From Physocladia obscura (lineage: Eukaryota; Chytridiomycota; Chytridiomycetes; Chytridiales; Chytriomycetaceae), in the NCBI GenBank assembly GCA_027596945.1, contig JADGJH010000334.1:1-20816 (forward strand): DNA of 20,816 bases, in the 5' to 3' direction. Under the pieces are notes generated by a model. The model was not told the origin of the DNA, did not search any database, and saw only the letters and a list, made by a program, of their open reading frames with translations. Below are positions 1-9,248 of the stretch, piece by piece. How positions within the stretch are numbered: the stretch's first letter is position 1; each line of letters starts with the position of its first letter. The position numbers were made by a program, and so were the translations under genes.

Positions 1-96
1 AATTACTATTATTAAACAGTTTTTTTTTCTTCCGTTAAATGGCTTGATTAAATCATTACAAAGAAAAATTTCATTTTTGTCATTCAAAAATCGATA

Positions 97-1189
97 ATGG
101 TCATGACCGGTGCAAAAAAGGGAGAAGAAATCTTTTTCTTGAAAAAAATGGATGATCCACTGCCAGCTCCGGTTCACCGAAATGAACCGATCTCACACCA
201 ACAACAGCAACCATCACAACCACTGCCAGTAGCATCCGAATTGGAGCGTTTTAAATGTCCCATTATCGGATGCAACAAGTCCTTCAGTACACAGTTGAGC
301 AGCATATCAAGAAAGAAAAAAAAATTTAATTGTGCTATAATCAGACTATGACTCATTTGCTTTGTCATTGCTTTTTTCTCAGACCGCACCTCCTGCGACA
401 CGGTGTCAATCACTCAGGCGTACGCAGCTACTTGTGTGATGTTCCTAGCTGCACCGCAGCGTTCTTTCGGTCAGACACCCAATTGTAAGTTTATTTTGGT
501 GTGAACGGAGATTGGGGCTTTGATCATTTCCGCCCAATTAAAAAACTAAAAGCGTTCAAAAAAAATCAAATGTTTTCTTTACGCATAACAGACAGCACAG
601 CAAAAATCATCGTAGAAAACTGGGCATAGCGCAAGTGGTGCGTAAACCATACCACAGAAAATCAGCATCTGAGCCAGTATCAGCAGCAACTGTTTCAACG
701 GCGAGCACTGGCTACACAATCGACGTGAAACTTCCACGACGTATAAAGACCGATGTTGACAACAGCGACCAGATATTGCATATCAATCAGCATAAGCATC
801 ACATCCATCAATTTGAGTGGCAAAATTCTGAAACGCGTCGGCACGCCAGACAAAAATTTGAATTTCTTGGCCGCCGATTTTCCAGTGCGGCGGGAATTCC
901 GGCGAACAAAAAAAATAATCTGGAAAAAAATGGATCGCCATTGTGCGTTGGCAGCGACAGCAGCAGTCTTCAGCAAACTCGTTTCAGCGATAGTAATAGT
1001 GGTGACGGATCAGCTGCGTTGCAGTCGGTTTCAGTCACGAGCCTCCCGTCTCCAACGTCGGAGTCTGGGTCGCCGTCATTGTCGCTGCTGCTGCAAGCCG
1101 CAGGGTTATATTCTTACGAGGTTGGTAAGGGGTGTTATCAAGATGAAGTGTCACTCGTAAAAATGAATGTCGGCTTTTTAATTGAATAA
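97..1189 (+). CDS. Two-finger C2H2 zinc-finger protein, paralogue A (3 exons, 298 aa)
   Basis: Probable sequence-specific DNA-binding nuclear protein. Exons are 97-293, 383-484 and 592-1189; introns begin GTTGAG and GTAAGT and end TCAG and ACAG, both in phase 2. Splicing creates two canonical C-x4-C-x12-H-x3-H fingers: finger 1 starts FKCPIIGCNKSF and is completed by QPHLLRHGVNH, and finger 2 runs from YLCDVPSC to DTQLQHSKNH. A basic segment follows (HRRKLG, then RKPYHRK). The tail is long and Ser/Gln-rich and ends KMNVGFLIE. The start is uncertain: the ATG at 148 (MDDPLP, better A-rich context, similar to paralogue C) may be the real one and would give 281 aa. An AATAAA overlaps the stop codon. 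It is first of three tandem paralogues. Fingers and splicing are read directly from sequence; a transcription-factor role is inference. Confidence 0.85.
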
Positions 1190-1410
1190 ACAACCACCAT
1201 TAAGACAAAAGAGTTCAACTTTTTTCATTATTAAAAAAAACCTATTTATCTATCGTAAGCAGTGTCTTCCTCATCACATTTATTTTTCCATTCCAGATTC
1301 CATTCAAAGAGAATTTTTTTTTGCATTTGTCTGGATCTCCAATCCTGAAACAAAAGCAACTCACGAAAATCTGATGAGCAAATCCTGTCAAAAGTCAAAT
1401 AGAATAAAAA

Positions 1411-2159
1411 ATGCAATCAAAAACACCGACAACACCGACATCTGAAACAACCGAACTTAACATGCGATTCCATTGCCCAGTTGTCGGATGCGACAAATCT
1501 TTCAGTACACAGTTGAGTTTCCGCTTTTCTTGTTAAGTTCTTTTTCTGTGCAAGTGTGCTCAACCCCTTCAACAGACCGCACCTGATGCGCCATAGTGCT
1601 GTCCACTCGGGTGTGCGCAACTACTCCTGTGATGTGCCCGGCTGCAGCGCCGCCTTCTTTCGCTCAGACACTCAATTGTAAGTGCTTTGGTTGTTTTTGA
1701 TCTTGGCGATTGGTGGGGATTGGAGATTGGGGCTTCGGCTTTTTTGTGTTATTAATTCCCGGCGCTGACAAACAAAGTAATGCCAGACAACACACGCGCA
1801 ATCACCGCAAGAAACTGGGCTTGTCGACACACACGGCGCGCAAACCGTATCAGCGTCGGGTCCCTCCGCGAACAAACTCAGTGCAAGGCTGTGTTAGAAG
1901 CTGCGCCAGCCAAGAACCGCCTTCGCCGCAACAAACTCCAGCACTGCGGCGCTGCGAATCCTTCCCAACACAGCAGTTATCGTATTCAGTCGTGTCGTCG
2001 TTCAAGCGTGAGACTGATGCGTTCCTTGCCCCGACGGCCGTTGTAATGGAGAACTTTAGCAGGCTGTTGAAAGCGTCGCAGCAGCAACAGCAGCAGCAGC
2101 AGCAGCTTATCAGCTTGGCTGTCGGCTTGAAAATGAAGATTGCGTTTTTGGTGGATTGA
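1411..2159 (+). CDS. Two-finger C2H2 zinc-finger protein, paralogue B (3 exons, 191 aa)
   Basis: Second tandem copy. Exons are 1411-1511, 1576-1677 and 1787-2159; the first exon is too short to stand out alone but carries an ATG and finger 1 (FHCPVVGCDKSF). Introns of 64 and 109 nt have the same phase 2 and the same donors (GTTGAG, GTAAGT) as paralogue A, and exon 2 is again exactly 102 nt. Fingers are C-x4-C-x12-H-x3-H: finger 1 is completed by QPHLMRHSAVH and finger 2 runs from YSCDVPGC to DTQLQHTRNH. The basic block HRKKLG...RKPYQRR follows, then a Pro/Ser/Gln-rich tail with a CAG-type Q9 run near 2078-2106 and the terminus KMKIAFLVD. It has the shortest N-terminus of the three, so it is nearly the minimal design: two fingers, basic block, spacer and conserved tail. 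AATAAA motifs lie at about 2348 and 2370. Confidence 0.85.
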
Positions 2160-2608
2160 ATCGGTTTTTTCTTTTATTTTTTCATTTTATGAGGGGTTGT
2201 ATGCTTTTTTTTCTTTCTTCAGTTTTCATGACCAAGCGTATCATTTTTGTCTTTCTTATTCGTTACTCTTTTTCATCGCACTCTGTGGCTGTGTTTTTTC
2301 ATGCATCTTCAGTTTTTACTACGTTTTTCCGCATCTTGTTCTTCCGCAATAAAAATTTTTTTGGTGGAAAAATAAACAAGGTGTGCCAAGACACTTGATA
2401 TTTGTCACGCCGGTGGATGTGGGTGCGGGTATCTTGATTAAATTTATTTTCCATCAATATTTCTTTTCTTCAAAGCATCTCGTCTTTTTATTAAACGAAG
2501 GTGGCGGTCTGGACCAAAAGATTGCCGATGAAAATCCCCACCATTTTTGAATGAAATGCAAAAACAATAAATAAGAAAAAAAAAAAAGAAAAAAAAAAAG
2601 ACGCAACA

Positions 2609-3462
2609 ATGGATATTGACGAATCAGCAGACCCAGTCGAATCGCCACCCCCGCAATCTTCACAGATAAACTCGCCACGAGATTCACTGGCGACTGCTCC
2701 CCTGCGGTTCCACTGTCTGACTCCCGGCTGCAATAAGTCGTTCAGTACACAGTTGAGTTGAAACCAAACAACAACAAAATCAAAATCAAAAAAGCTTTTA
2801 TCTGGAGAAATATTCTGCTCAGCTTTTGCTATAGCCGAGCGACAAAAAACGAACATCCAAACCTCCTCTTCGCACTTAAAATCCTGAAGTTTTAATTTAG
2901 CGTAATCATCACAGGCCGCACCTCATACGACACAGTTTGAACCACACTGGCGTGCGCAAATATGTGTGTGACGTCCCCGGCTGTCCTTCGGCGTTTTTCC
3001 GCGCAGATACACAGCTGTAAAAAAAAAAAAAAAAAAAGTTTTTTGTTTTGAACCCCGTGGCATCATTTTTATTCAATTGTGACACCAACCAGACAACACA
3101 GCCGAGCACACCGCAAAAAACTAGGAATCGTCGTGCAAGAAACACGCAAACCTTATCAGCGACGAATATCTGCGACCTCTTTGCACGCAAGTCATTGTTC
3201 GTCGTTGCCGCCTTTGCCCATACAGCCGAAAAAACAAAAATTCGACGACACGAAAATAAAACTTGAGTATCAACAGCATCAGCAGCAGCAACAGCAACAG
3301 TTTATTAATTATAATACTTATTCGCGCAATCAGATAAATTTGCATTTCGGGGGCGGTGTCAAAGGAGGGTGGACGCCGGAAGAGTGTTCAGCGGAGCAAC
3401 AAAATTTGATTTCAAGCACTCAAAATGGGCGCAAAGCGTCAATTGCGTTTCTGATTGATTGA
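2609..3462 (+). CDS. Two-finger C2H2 zinc-finger protein, paralogue C (3 exons, 204 aa)
   Basis: Third tandem copy. Exons are 2609-2751, 2915-3016 and 3093-3462; introns are 163 and 76 nt, both phase 2, with donors GTTGAG and GTAAAA. The second intron opens with a long A run. Finger 1 starts FHCLTPGCNKSF and is completed by QPHLIRHSLNH; finger 2 runs from YVCDVPGC to DTQLQHSRAH. The HRKKLG...RKPYQRR block follows, then a spacer containing a His/Gln run (3273-3300), and the end is KASIAFLID. The N-terminus (MDIDESADP) is acidic and Pro/Ser-rich, which suggests an activation or interaction segment (inference). All residues predicted to touch DNA match copies A and B, while the flanks have diverged. 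No further copy is seen downstream. Confidence 0.85.
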
Positions 3463-4478
3463 CAGACTAAAACAAAATATTTTAACTTCCACTCTCCACC
3501 TTCTTGGTTATTTTTCAATCTTTCTCCTCGAAACTTATAATAAATCGTATGGTGCATTAATGAAATGTAAGACTTGACCCATCACGGAAAAGTGAAAAAT
3601 TAGCTCTTAAAAATAAATTGAAAAAAATTAAATCAAAAAAAAATATATAAAATACTTGAATGTTTCAGGGCTTTCTGCTCGTTTTGGAATGAGATTTCGG
3701 TAGTCATAAAATTTGTCATCAGATGTGTCTGACCACCAGTCAGTATATTCTGCAGCCACAATCGTTAATTATGTCACTGGATCCATAACGTTCATAAATA
3801 ATCTTGAATACCTTATAATTTCTATTGCTTTTATATCCAAATACATTCAGATCAATTTATTTTGAAAAATTTTCGGTTAAAAACACCTTCGATTATCATA
3901 ACATCACAAATAGAAATTAAGCTACTTTTTTATTTTTTAGAAAAAAAAAGTTTATGAATGAATATATATTCATAACAATAAAAAGAAAAAAATAACCAAA
4001 ATTCACTTTGAAAACAAGTTTTTCTTTGTCGCAGAAATAAGCTGCTGTCGTTTGCAGTATTATTGCTGGCATTTGCAGCCATTGCATTTCCTGGTGCTTG
4101 TGCCGCTGGCATTATTCTTCTTCCTCAGTTATTAGCCAAATTCTTTTTCTTGCTCTTATCGCAGATTCTTACGATGTTGATTGTTTCCAAGCCGTTAATG
4201 TTCTCTGACACAGAAAGCTTTTGGCCATCCTTCAACCACCTGGAAAACTGCGAAAATATTATTTAAACCTATTCTCTCCAATACTGGTCCAGTACTGGTG
4301 AAAAGATCAATATTTTTGAGCACTTCAGTCAACAGAATTTTTGATTACAAGTTTCTCATAAAAAATAACTTGATATTCTTGAAAGTACTATTATTTATTG
4401 TGTAGCATTTCTTCAAATTTTATGTTTTTGAAAGAACAAACCCACCCGAAAAGCATGTTAAAAGGGATATGTGTCGTT
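3463..4478. other. AT-rich spacer between the + strand finger cluster and the - strand gene block
   Basis: No convincing gene is seen. The stretch lies between two 3' ends (convergent genes), so it should carry terminators for paralogue C and COX15; AATAAA-like motifs are frequent but none can be singled out. At 4012-4266 there is an open + frame without an ATG. It starts with a hydrophobic, signal-peptide-like run (NKLLSFAVLLLAFAAIAF) and ends at a TAA. The opposite strand of the same piece also reads well briefly (RWLKDGQKLSVSENI). Neither reading could be extended into a gene, so this is at most an exon relic. Confidence 0.5.
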
Positions 4479-6170
4479 CTATTTCGGAAGTCGTCTCAGT
4501 GTATGCAACAGCCACAAACTTGTTGAAAGCAGCAACAAACTTCCACTTTGATGCGCGGCTGCAAGTGGCACAGGGACAAGATACAAGAGCGTCGAAATTC
4601 CCAATGTAACCTGAACGAAAATATATATGTATATTTATAATCAACACGGATGTCTGACAAATGAAACTGGGAACAAAAAACAAAAAGCAAACCTGCAATG
4701 CCGTAACACCAATTAGAGCATTAACAGCCAGTCGAGAGCTTCTTGGCAAAGTAAATCTCCTGGATGCAACCCAAAGTCCAGCGACAGCTGTAGCTGTAGT
4801 CATAGCCAACCAACGATGATTAAACTGCACGGCCGACGCATTCTCAAGCAAATTGCGCCATTTTGGTATTGGCTTCTCGTGGACAGCGGCGTCACTGAGT
4901 GCCCACATGTCAGATGGCATTAGTGAGTTGCCCATAAATGGAAATTCGTTGTAAATAAGTCCCGCATCGAGCCCAGCAACAAACGCGCCTGAAAATGCAG
5001 TTAGGAAAATCAAAGTTGCGATTTGGTGAGTTGAACGAGAAAAAGTTTTGAATGCAGGTTGAGTTTGAGTAAGAGTAACGATTTGCTAAAATGAAGGAAG
5101 GAAAAAAAAAATGAAAAAAATGAAAAATCAAGAATTAAAAAAAAAAAAATAACCTTTGCTAAAACCGATGCGTTTCGTCCGGAAGTTCGCAAAATTTCGA
5201 AACCAGTTAATAGCATCATCGAGTAAATAATAAACGCAGAACCCAAGTGAGCAGCCAACCAGTACTGTGAGACTCCGTGGAATGCCTTTGCTTCCATCAA
5301 TTCTTCGCGAAGACCAGATTTTACCATGTACCATCCAAGAATACCCTGACCGCCAATCAAAGTCGCAATCAGCAGTGATCTGTTGCGAATGGCAGGAGAC
5401 ATATATCCACGCGCAGCAAAGTACAGACCAGGAAGGATGAACGAAAGTCCAATGAATCTGCCAAGCATGCGATGGCCCCACTCCATGTAAAAGATAAATT
5501 TAAATTCGTTGAGCGTAATGTTGTGGTTGAGCCTGAATAGTACAAAATAAAATAAATAAAATAATAAGGTGTCGCAGTCAGAATGAGTCAAAACTCACAG
5601 TTTGTATTCAGGAAACAGTTTGTACTTGTTGAATTCAACATTCCATTCTTCTTCTGTTCTCGGTGGCTTCATTCCAGAAATCAGATTCCACTCTGTGATG
5701 GACAGACCAGATTCGGTCAAACGCGTTACCCCACCTACTACAACGATCGCAAAAACCAGAGCTGCGCAATACAGAAACCAGTAGCCGACAATTCGCTTTG
5801 TGGGATATCGCGCTGCATACTCTGAGTCAGTGTCCACCGCATCGGTACTTGCGTCTGTAAAGGCTTCATTGCTGCGAGCTGTGTCGGAGACAGGAAAAGG
5901 AACTGCAGTGAAAGAGTTAACTTGTGCAGCCAACTCTTGAGATAAAGAGAGAGTTTTCGACGACGCGTTACGGGATAGCCAGCTCAAAGTTCGGTCACGC
6001 AAACTGTTCGTGTTGTTTGCTTTCAAGTTGCTGATGTTTCTCACGGAGAGTCCGAAGCTATATCCGACACGCAAATTGGTTGGAAGATTCGAACGAGTTA
6101 TTAAATTGCTGCTCAGTCGCAAATCCACTTGTCCGCTGAGCCGCAGCAGCCGCCAAGCTGGAGTTGCCAT
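4479..6170 (-). CDS. COX15: Heme A synthase COX15 (4 exons, 491 aa)
   Basis: Heme A synthase of the mitochondrial inner membrane, which oxidises the C8 methyl of heme O to make heme A for cytochrome c oxidase. Exons in gene order are 6170-5599, 5532-5154, 5085-4693 and 4610-4479; the 66, 68 and 82 nt introns are GT-AG and all phases agree. The first ~120 residues are Arg/Ser-rich with few acids at the start (MATPAWRLLRLSGQ), as in a mitochondrial presequence. The first membrane segment is near 130-147, followed by LTESGLSITEW at 151-161. The family's heme-ligand and conserved histidines are visible: H211 (MEWGHRM), H276 and H286 (FHGVSQYWLAAHLGS), H407 (FNHR) and H468 (AAAHQSG). GAFVAGLDAG lies at about 350-359. 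The ending LRRLPK matches the family. Length is close to yeast Cox15 (486 aa). The gene appears complete. Confidence 0.97.
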
Positions 6171-6328
6171 TTCTTCGCTTTTTTTGGTTGGTTTGTAATC
6201 AACTTGAACCGATCTTCCTTCAAGCAAAATTATATCCAAGAAACAAGAACATGAAAAGAAAAAGAAAAAAAAAGAACACCAGGCGAAAAAAAAATTCAGC
6301 ACCAATCCACAGTCACACAGCTTCTTCG
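6171..6328. other. 158-bp spacer: VPS1 3' end / COX15 upstream region
   Basis: This is the only room for both the VPS1 terminator and the COX15 promoter. It contains A/T runs but no motif that can be named. The COX15 frame stays open upstream of the chosen ATG at 6170, but the extra residues are a Phe/Cys-rich run that looks unlike the family, and the chosen ATG has a better context (GAAGAAATGG). Confidence 0.4.
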
Positions 6329-9142
6329 TCAGACACTGGAAATAATCTCGTCAGCTTTCTGATATGCAGCAATCATTTCTCGACACTCCTTTCGTCTCGC
6401 CACCACCGCGTCACTCTCCTTCAATGCATCGTCAAACACATCCTTCTTGTACAATTCCGCAAGCAGCTCACGTTGCAAGTCTTCCTTTGTTTTCGTCACA
6501 AGGTTGTACATAATCGCTTTGGGAATCAAATCGGCAACAGTGCGCTTCACAATCGCGTAGTACGACAACAAGAGAAGCTTGATCACTTCGGTCTCCATAT
6601 ATTCGCGTTCCGACAGGTTTCCAGATGCTTTCAAGACAGCCGGCGGCTATAAAAAAATACATAAATCAATTGAATTCATAAAAACGATTCAAAACATTTG
6701 GTTACATTTTCCAAAACACCCGGTTTCTTCTTTTTAGCAAAAAAGCTTGAAAAGAAACTGGAGTCTTGCTGACCCTGGTTCAACAAGTCAAGCTGCGGGT
6801 CTCGAGGCGGTGGCGGTGGTGCTCCACTTCCACGATTGACGCTACCATTCGCGACATGTACATTTGCAGAAGAAGAATTTTGTCCACCTGTTACTTGGCC
6901 GAGAATACCTCCCTTTTGAGCAGCAACGCGTTCGCTCACAATGCTCATTGCTTTGTGGCCGGGAATAAAGTCTGGATGTCCAGTGTTGATATAAGTTGCC
7001 TCAGAGCTGAAGTTTTAAGAAGAAAAAAAAAAATCAGATAAAAAATAGATAGAAAAAAGAACAAACTGACGAAATCAAATCTGTAACAAGCTTATTAGTA
7101 GGTTGCATCGATTTTTTAAAAAATCCAATAACAACATTATACAAGCGCTCTCTAAGAGCTGGGAATCGCTTAAAAACAGTCTTGTTCAACAAACGGTTCA
7201 AAATTCGAACTAATTCATCATAAACCATTGCGACGCATTTCAAACTCGGATCTTCAAGTCGCTTTATTTGCTGTTTAACAAGCACTTCAAATGCAGCCGT
7301 TCCCACAAATAGAGATGGCGATGAACCCTTTGTATTATTAATATTTTTGATGGAATTTAAATACAAAGTAAAATAAAATAATAAAACAATAAAAATTGGA
7401 ACAAACTGATGAATTGTAGAGAATTGTGCGAATTTCAACATCTTTGATTTGATCGAAAGGATCCATAGTGCGAATAGCGCCAACAAAAATCTCATGGAAA
7501 ACAAAACTAATACGAGCACCACCACTTAACTCGTCAGACGAGATATCGTTCGATGTTCCTTCGAGCACACTGCGATATTCGTTGGTGAACTCGGTAATAA
7601 CATTGAGAATAATATTTGACTTTTGTTATAGCATGTTTTTTTTTGTTTTTTTGTTTAGTTTTTAATGGAAATTTTTCGGAACGAACGTAAATGTTTGCTG
7701 TACCTGTGTCTCTTCTTCTACGCCCATTGGATCGCCGAGGCCCGCCAACTCTTGCTGATATTTCGTCAAGCCAGTACTGATTTTTGCTTTGATCTCAGGA
7801 AGAGTGTTCTTGATGTGATGCATCAAAATCTGATTGTTCCAGCACGACATATCAATTAAACACTAAATTTGAAGGGCAAGACAAAAAAATTAATCAAACC
7901 AAGTTCAACTTCCTAGCCAAGAATGGCGTTCCGCAATACTGGGCTTTGCTGCGATATGAGGGATGATTTTCAAAAAAGCTTCTTTCGGCTTCAAGAGCAA
8001 CAGAGATTTTTTTCTTGTTATCAATGTCGCGTTGACCACGGTTGACGACAGGAACATATCCTATTTTTTCGATTTAAACACCACAGAACAGCAAACCGGG
8101 TATAAAAAAAACAGCATTCAGTGTACCCAATTTTAAATGAATCACACGTCCGGCAAGAATGTCAACAACGTCAGTTCCAGGGTCCATCAAATCGATTTTG
8201 GTCAAGACTCCGACAGTTCGAACACCTTCGGGGTCAACTTCTCTAGCCAGCTTAAGGCCGTCGCTATTTGCCAAATCAACGTTCGCAGCAGTGACACTGA
8301 GAATAATGCAGTTCGGTTTTGTGATGAATTTCATAATCATATCCTTGATCAGACGCTCAATGTCTGGGGGCTGCTTTCCAACAGCGACTTTAGTAAGGCC
8401 AGGTAAGTCGATTAAAGTTAGAGTTAAAACGTTCGGCGAGTAAATACGCAAGTTGATTGGTTGTGCAGATATTTCAGAATCTTTGCCCGCCTTTTTTTTT
8501 TCTGAACATTAATAAAATAGTTTGGGAGGGAAGAAGAAACAAAAAAAATTTAAAAAGGGGCGATAAGAGCAACGACATTACTTTGCTATCAGTTTCTCTG
8601 CTAATTTCGTCTCTAATTTCGTCGAAGTTTGAAAACTTTTTGCCAGGAATGTGCAAAAACTCGCCCCATTCGTCGATTTCGTTTGTTGTAGAAACGTCCT
8701 TTTTGGCACCGTCAGCCGCTGCAACGCCGCCAACTTCTCCCTTCGAGTTTGGTCTGTTGATAAGCTGCAGAATAAGTGGCCGACGAGTCACGATTCCGTT
8801 TCCTACAATGTTGATTGTTTGAGAATTTCAGCTCCACGTTCCCATCGATCAATCACATGGGTTTTTGCAGAGTTGAGTAAACTCACCGCGCGGCAAAAAG
8901 TCACGCCCAACAATGTTCTCGAGAACTGACGATTTGCCGCTGCTTTGGCTTCCAACAACGGCAATCTGCCCAGTTTTGTTTCGGCGGAAAAAGTTAACAT
9001 TGACACCGTAAGACAGGTCAAACAATCGATGAAGTGGGAATTTGCGAACCTGTGGTAAATCTATTGGATTCGATACATTAACGCTGTTGAAGGCGTCTTG
9101 CAGTTTGTTGATTGTCTGAATCAATGTTTGATCCATCGCCAT
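6329..9142 (-). CDS. VPS1: Vps1-type dynamin-like GTPase (10 exons, 710 aa)
   Basis: Large GTPase that assembles around membranes for vacuolar/endosomal sorting and, in fungi, peroxisome fission. Exons in gene order are 9142-9050, 8965-8887, 8802-8582, 8490-8127, 8060-7900, 7829-7704, 7619-7407, 7327-7071, 7006-6706 and 6646-6329; the nine introns of 59-91 nt keep the frame throughout. The start [18 protein letters not shown] is typical of the family. GTPase motifs: P-loop GSQSSGKSS (36-44), switch region GIVTRRP (60-66), DLPGL (159-163) and TKID (228-231). The stalk has [16 protein letters not shown] and [10 protein letters not shown] short linker with PPPPP replaces a PH domain, and a GED follows, with the protein ending EIISSV. 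The absence of PH and proline-rich C-terminal domains and the 710-residue length place it with Vps1 (704 aa in yeast) rather than classical dynamin. The canonical GTGIVTRRP reads GNGIVTRRP here. Two introns use AAAG acceptors, at 7328 and 7620. Confidence 0.96.
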
Positions 9143-9248
9143 TTTCTTCTCGAAGATTTGTTGAACTTTCCACGTCTTCACTTTCTCAACATTTAATTTT
9201 TCGACAGCATAGTGTCTCGTCATCAGACCATTTTAACTCAAAACACAT
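9143..9248. other. 106-bp spacer: SGT2 3' end / VPS1 upstream region
   Basis: This spacer must hold the SGT2 polyadenylation site and the VPS1 promoter. The VPS1 frame is open upstream of the chosen ATG, to an ATG at 9223. The added residues are Lys-rich and not family-like, so the start at 9142 is preferred. No TATA or other named element is recognised. Confidence 0.35.

Noticed and set aside
2078..3300. CAG/CAA tracts in paralogues B and C as pathogenic-type repeat expansions
   Set aside because: They are short, interrupted polyglutamine stretches of the sort common in low-complexity tails; nothing indicates expansion.
4012..4266. Signal-peptide-like open frame (+), and an Ig-like fragment (RWLKDGQKLSVSENI) on the minus strand
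   Set aside because: The + frame has no ATG and no partner exon; the minus fragment lacks the rest of an Ig fold. Two overlapping weak readings cannot both be right and neither extends into a gene.
5595..6305. Longer COX15 N-terminus from an upstream in-frame start
   Set aside because: The additional residues are Phe/Cys-rich and unlike a mitochondrial presequence; the ATG at 6170 has the better context and gives a typical Arg-rich leader.
7328..7620. Non-YAG (AAAG) acceptors in VPS1 as evidence of broken splicing
   Set aside because: Frame and protein homology are perfect across both introns, and AAG acceptors also appear in SGT2 (9839) and the zipper gene (13270), so this seems normal for the organism.
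8849..9223. VPS1 start at 9223
   Set aside because: The upstream residues are Lys-rich and have no counterpart in dynamins; the start at 9142 gives the standard MDxxLIxxINKLQD beginning.
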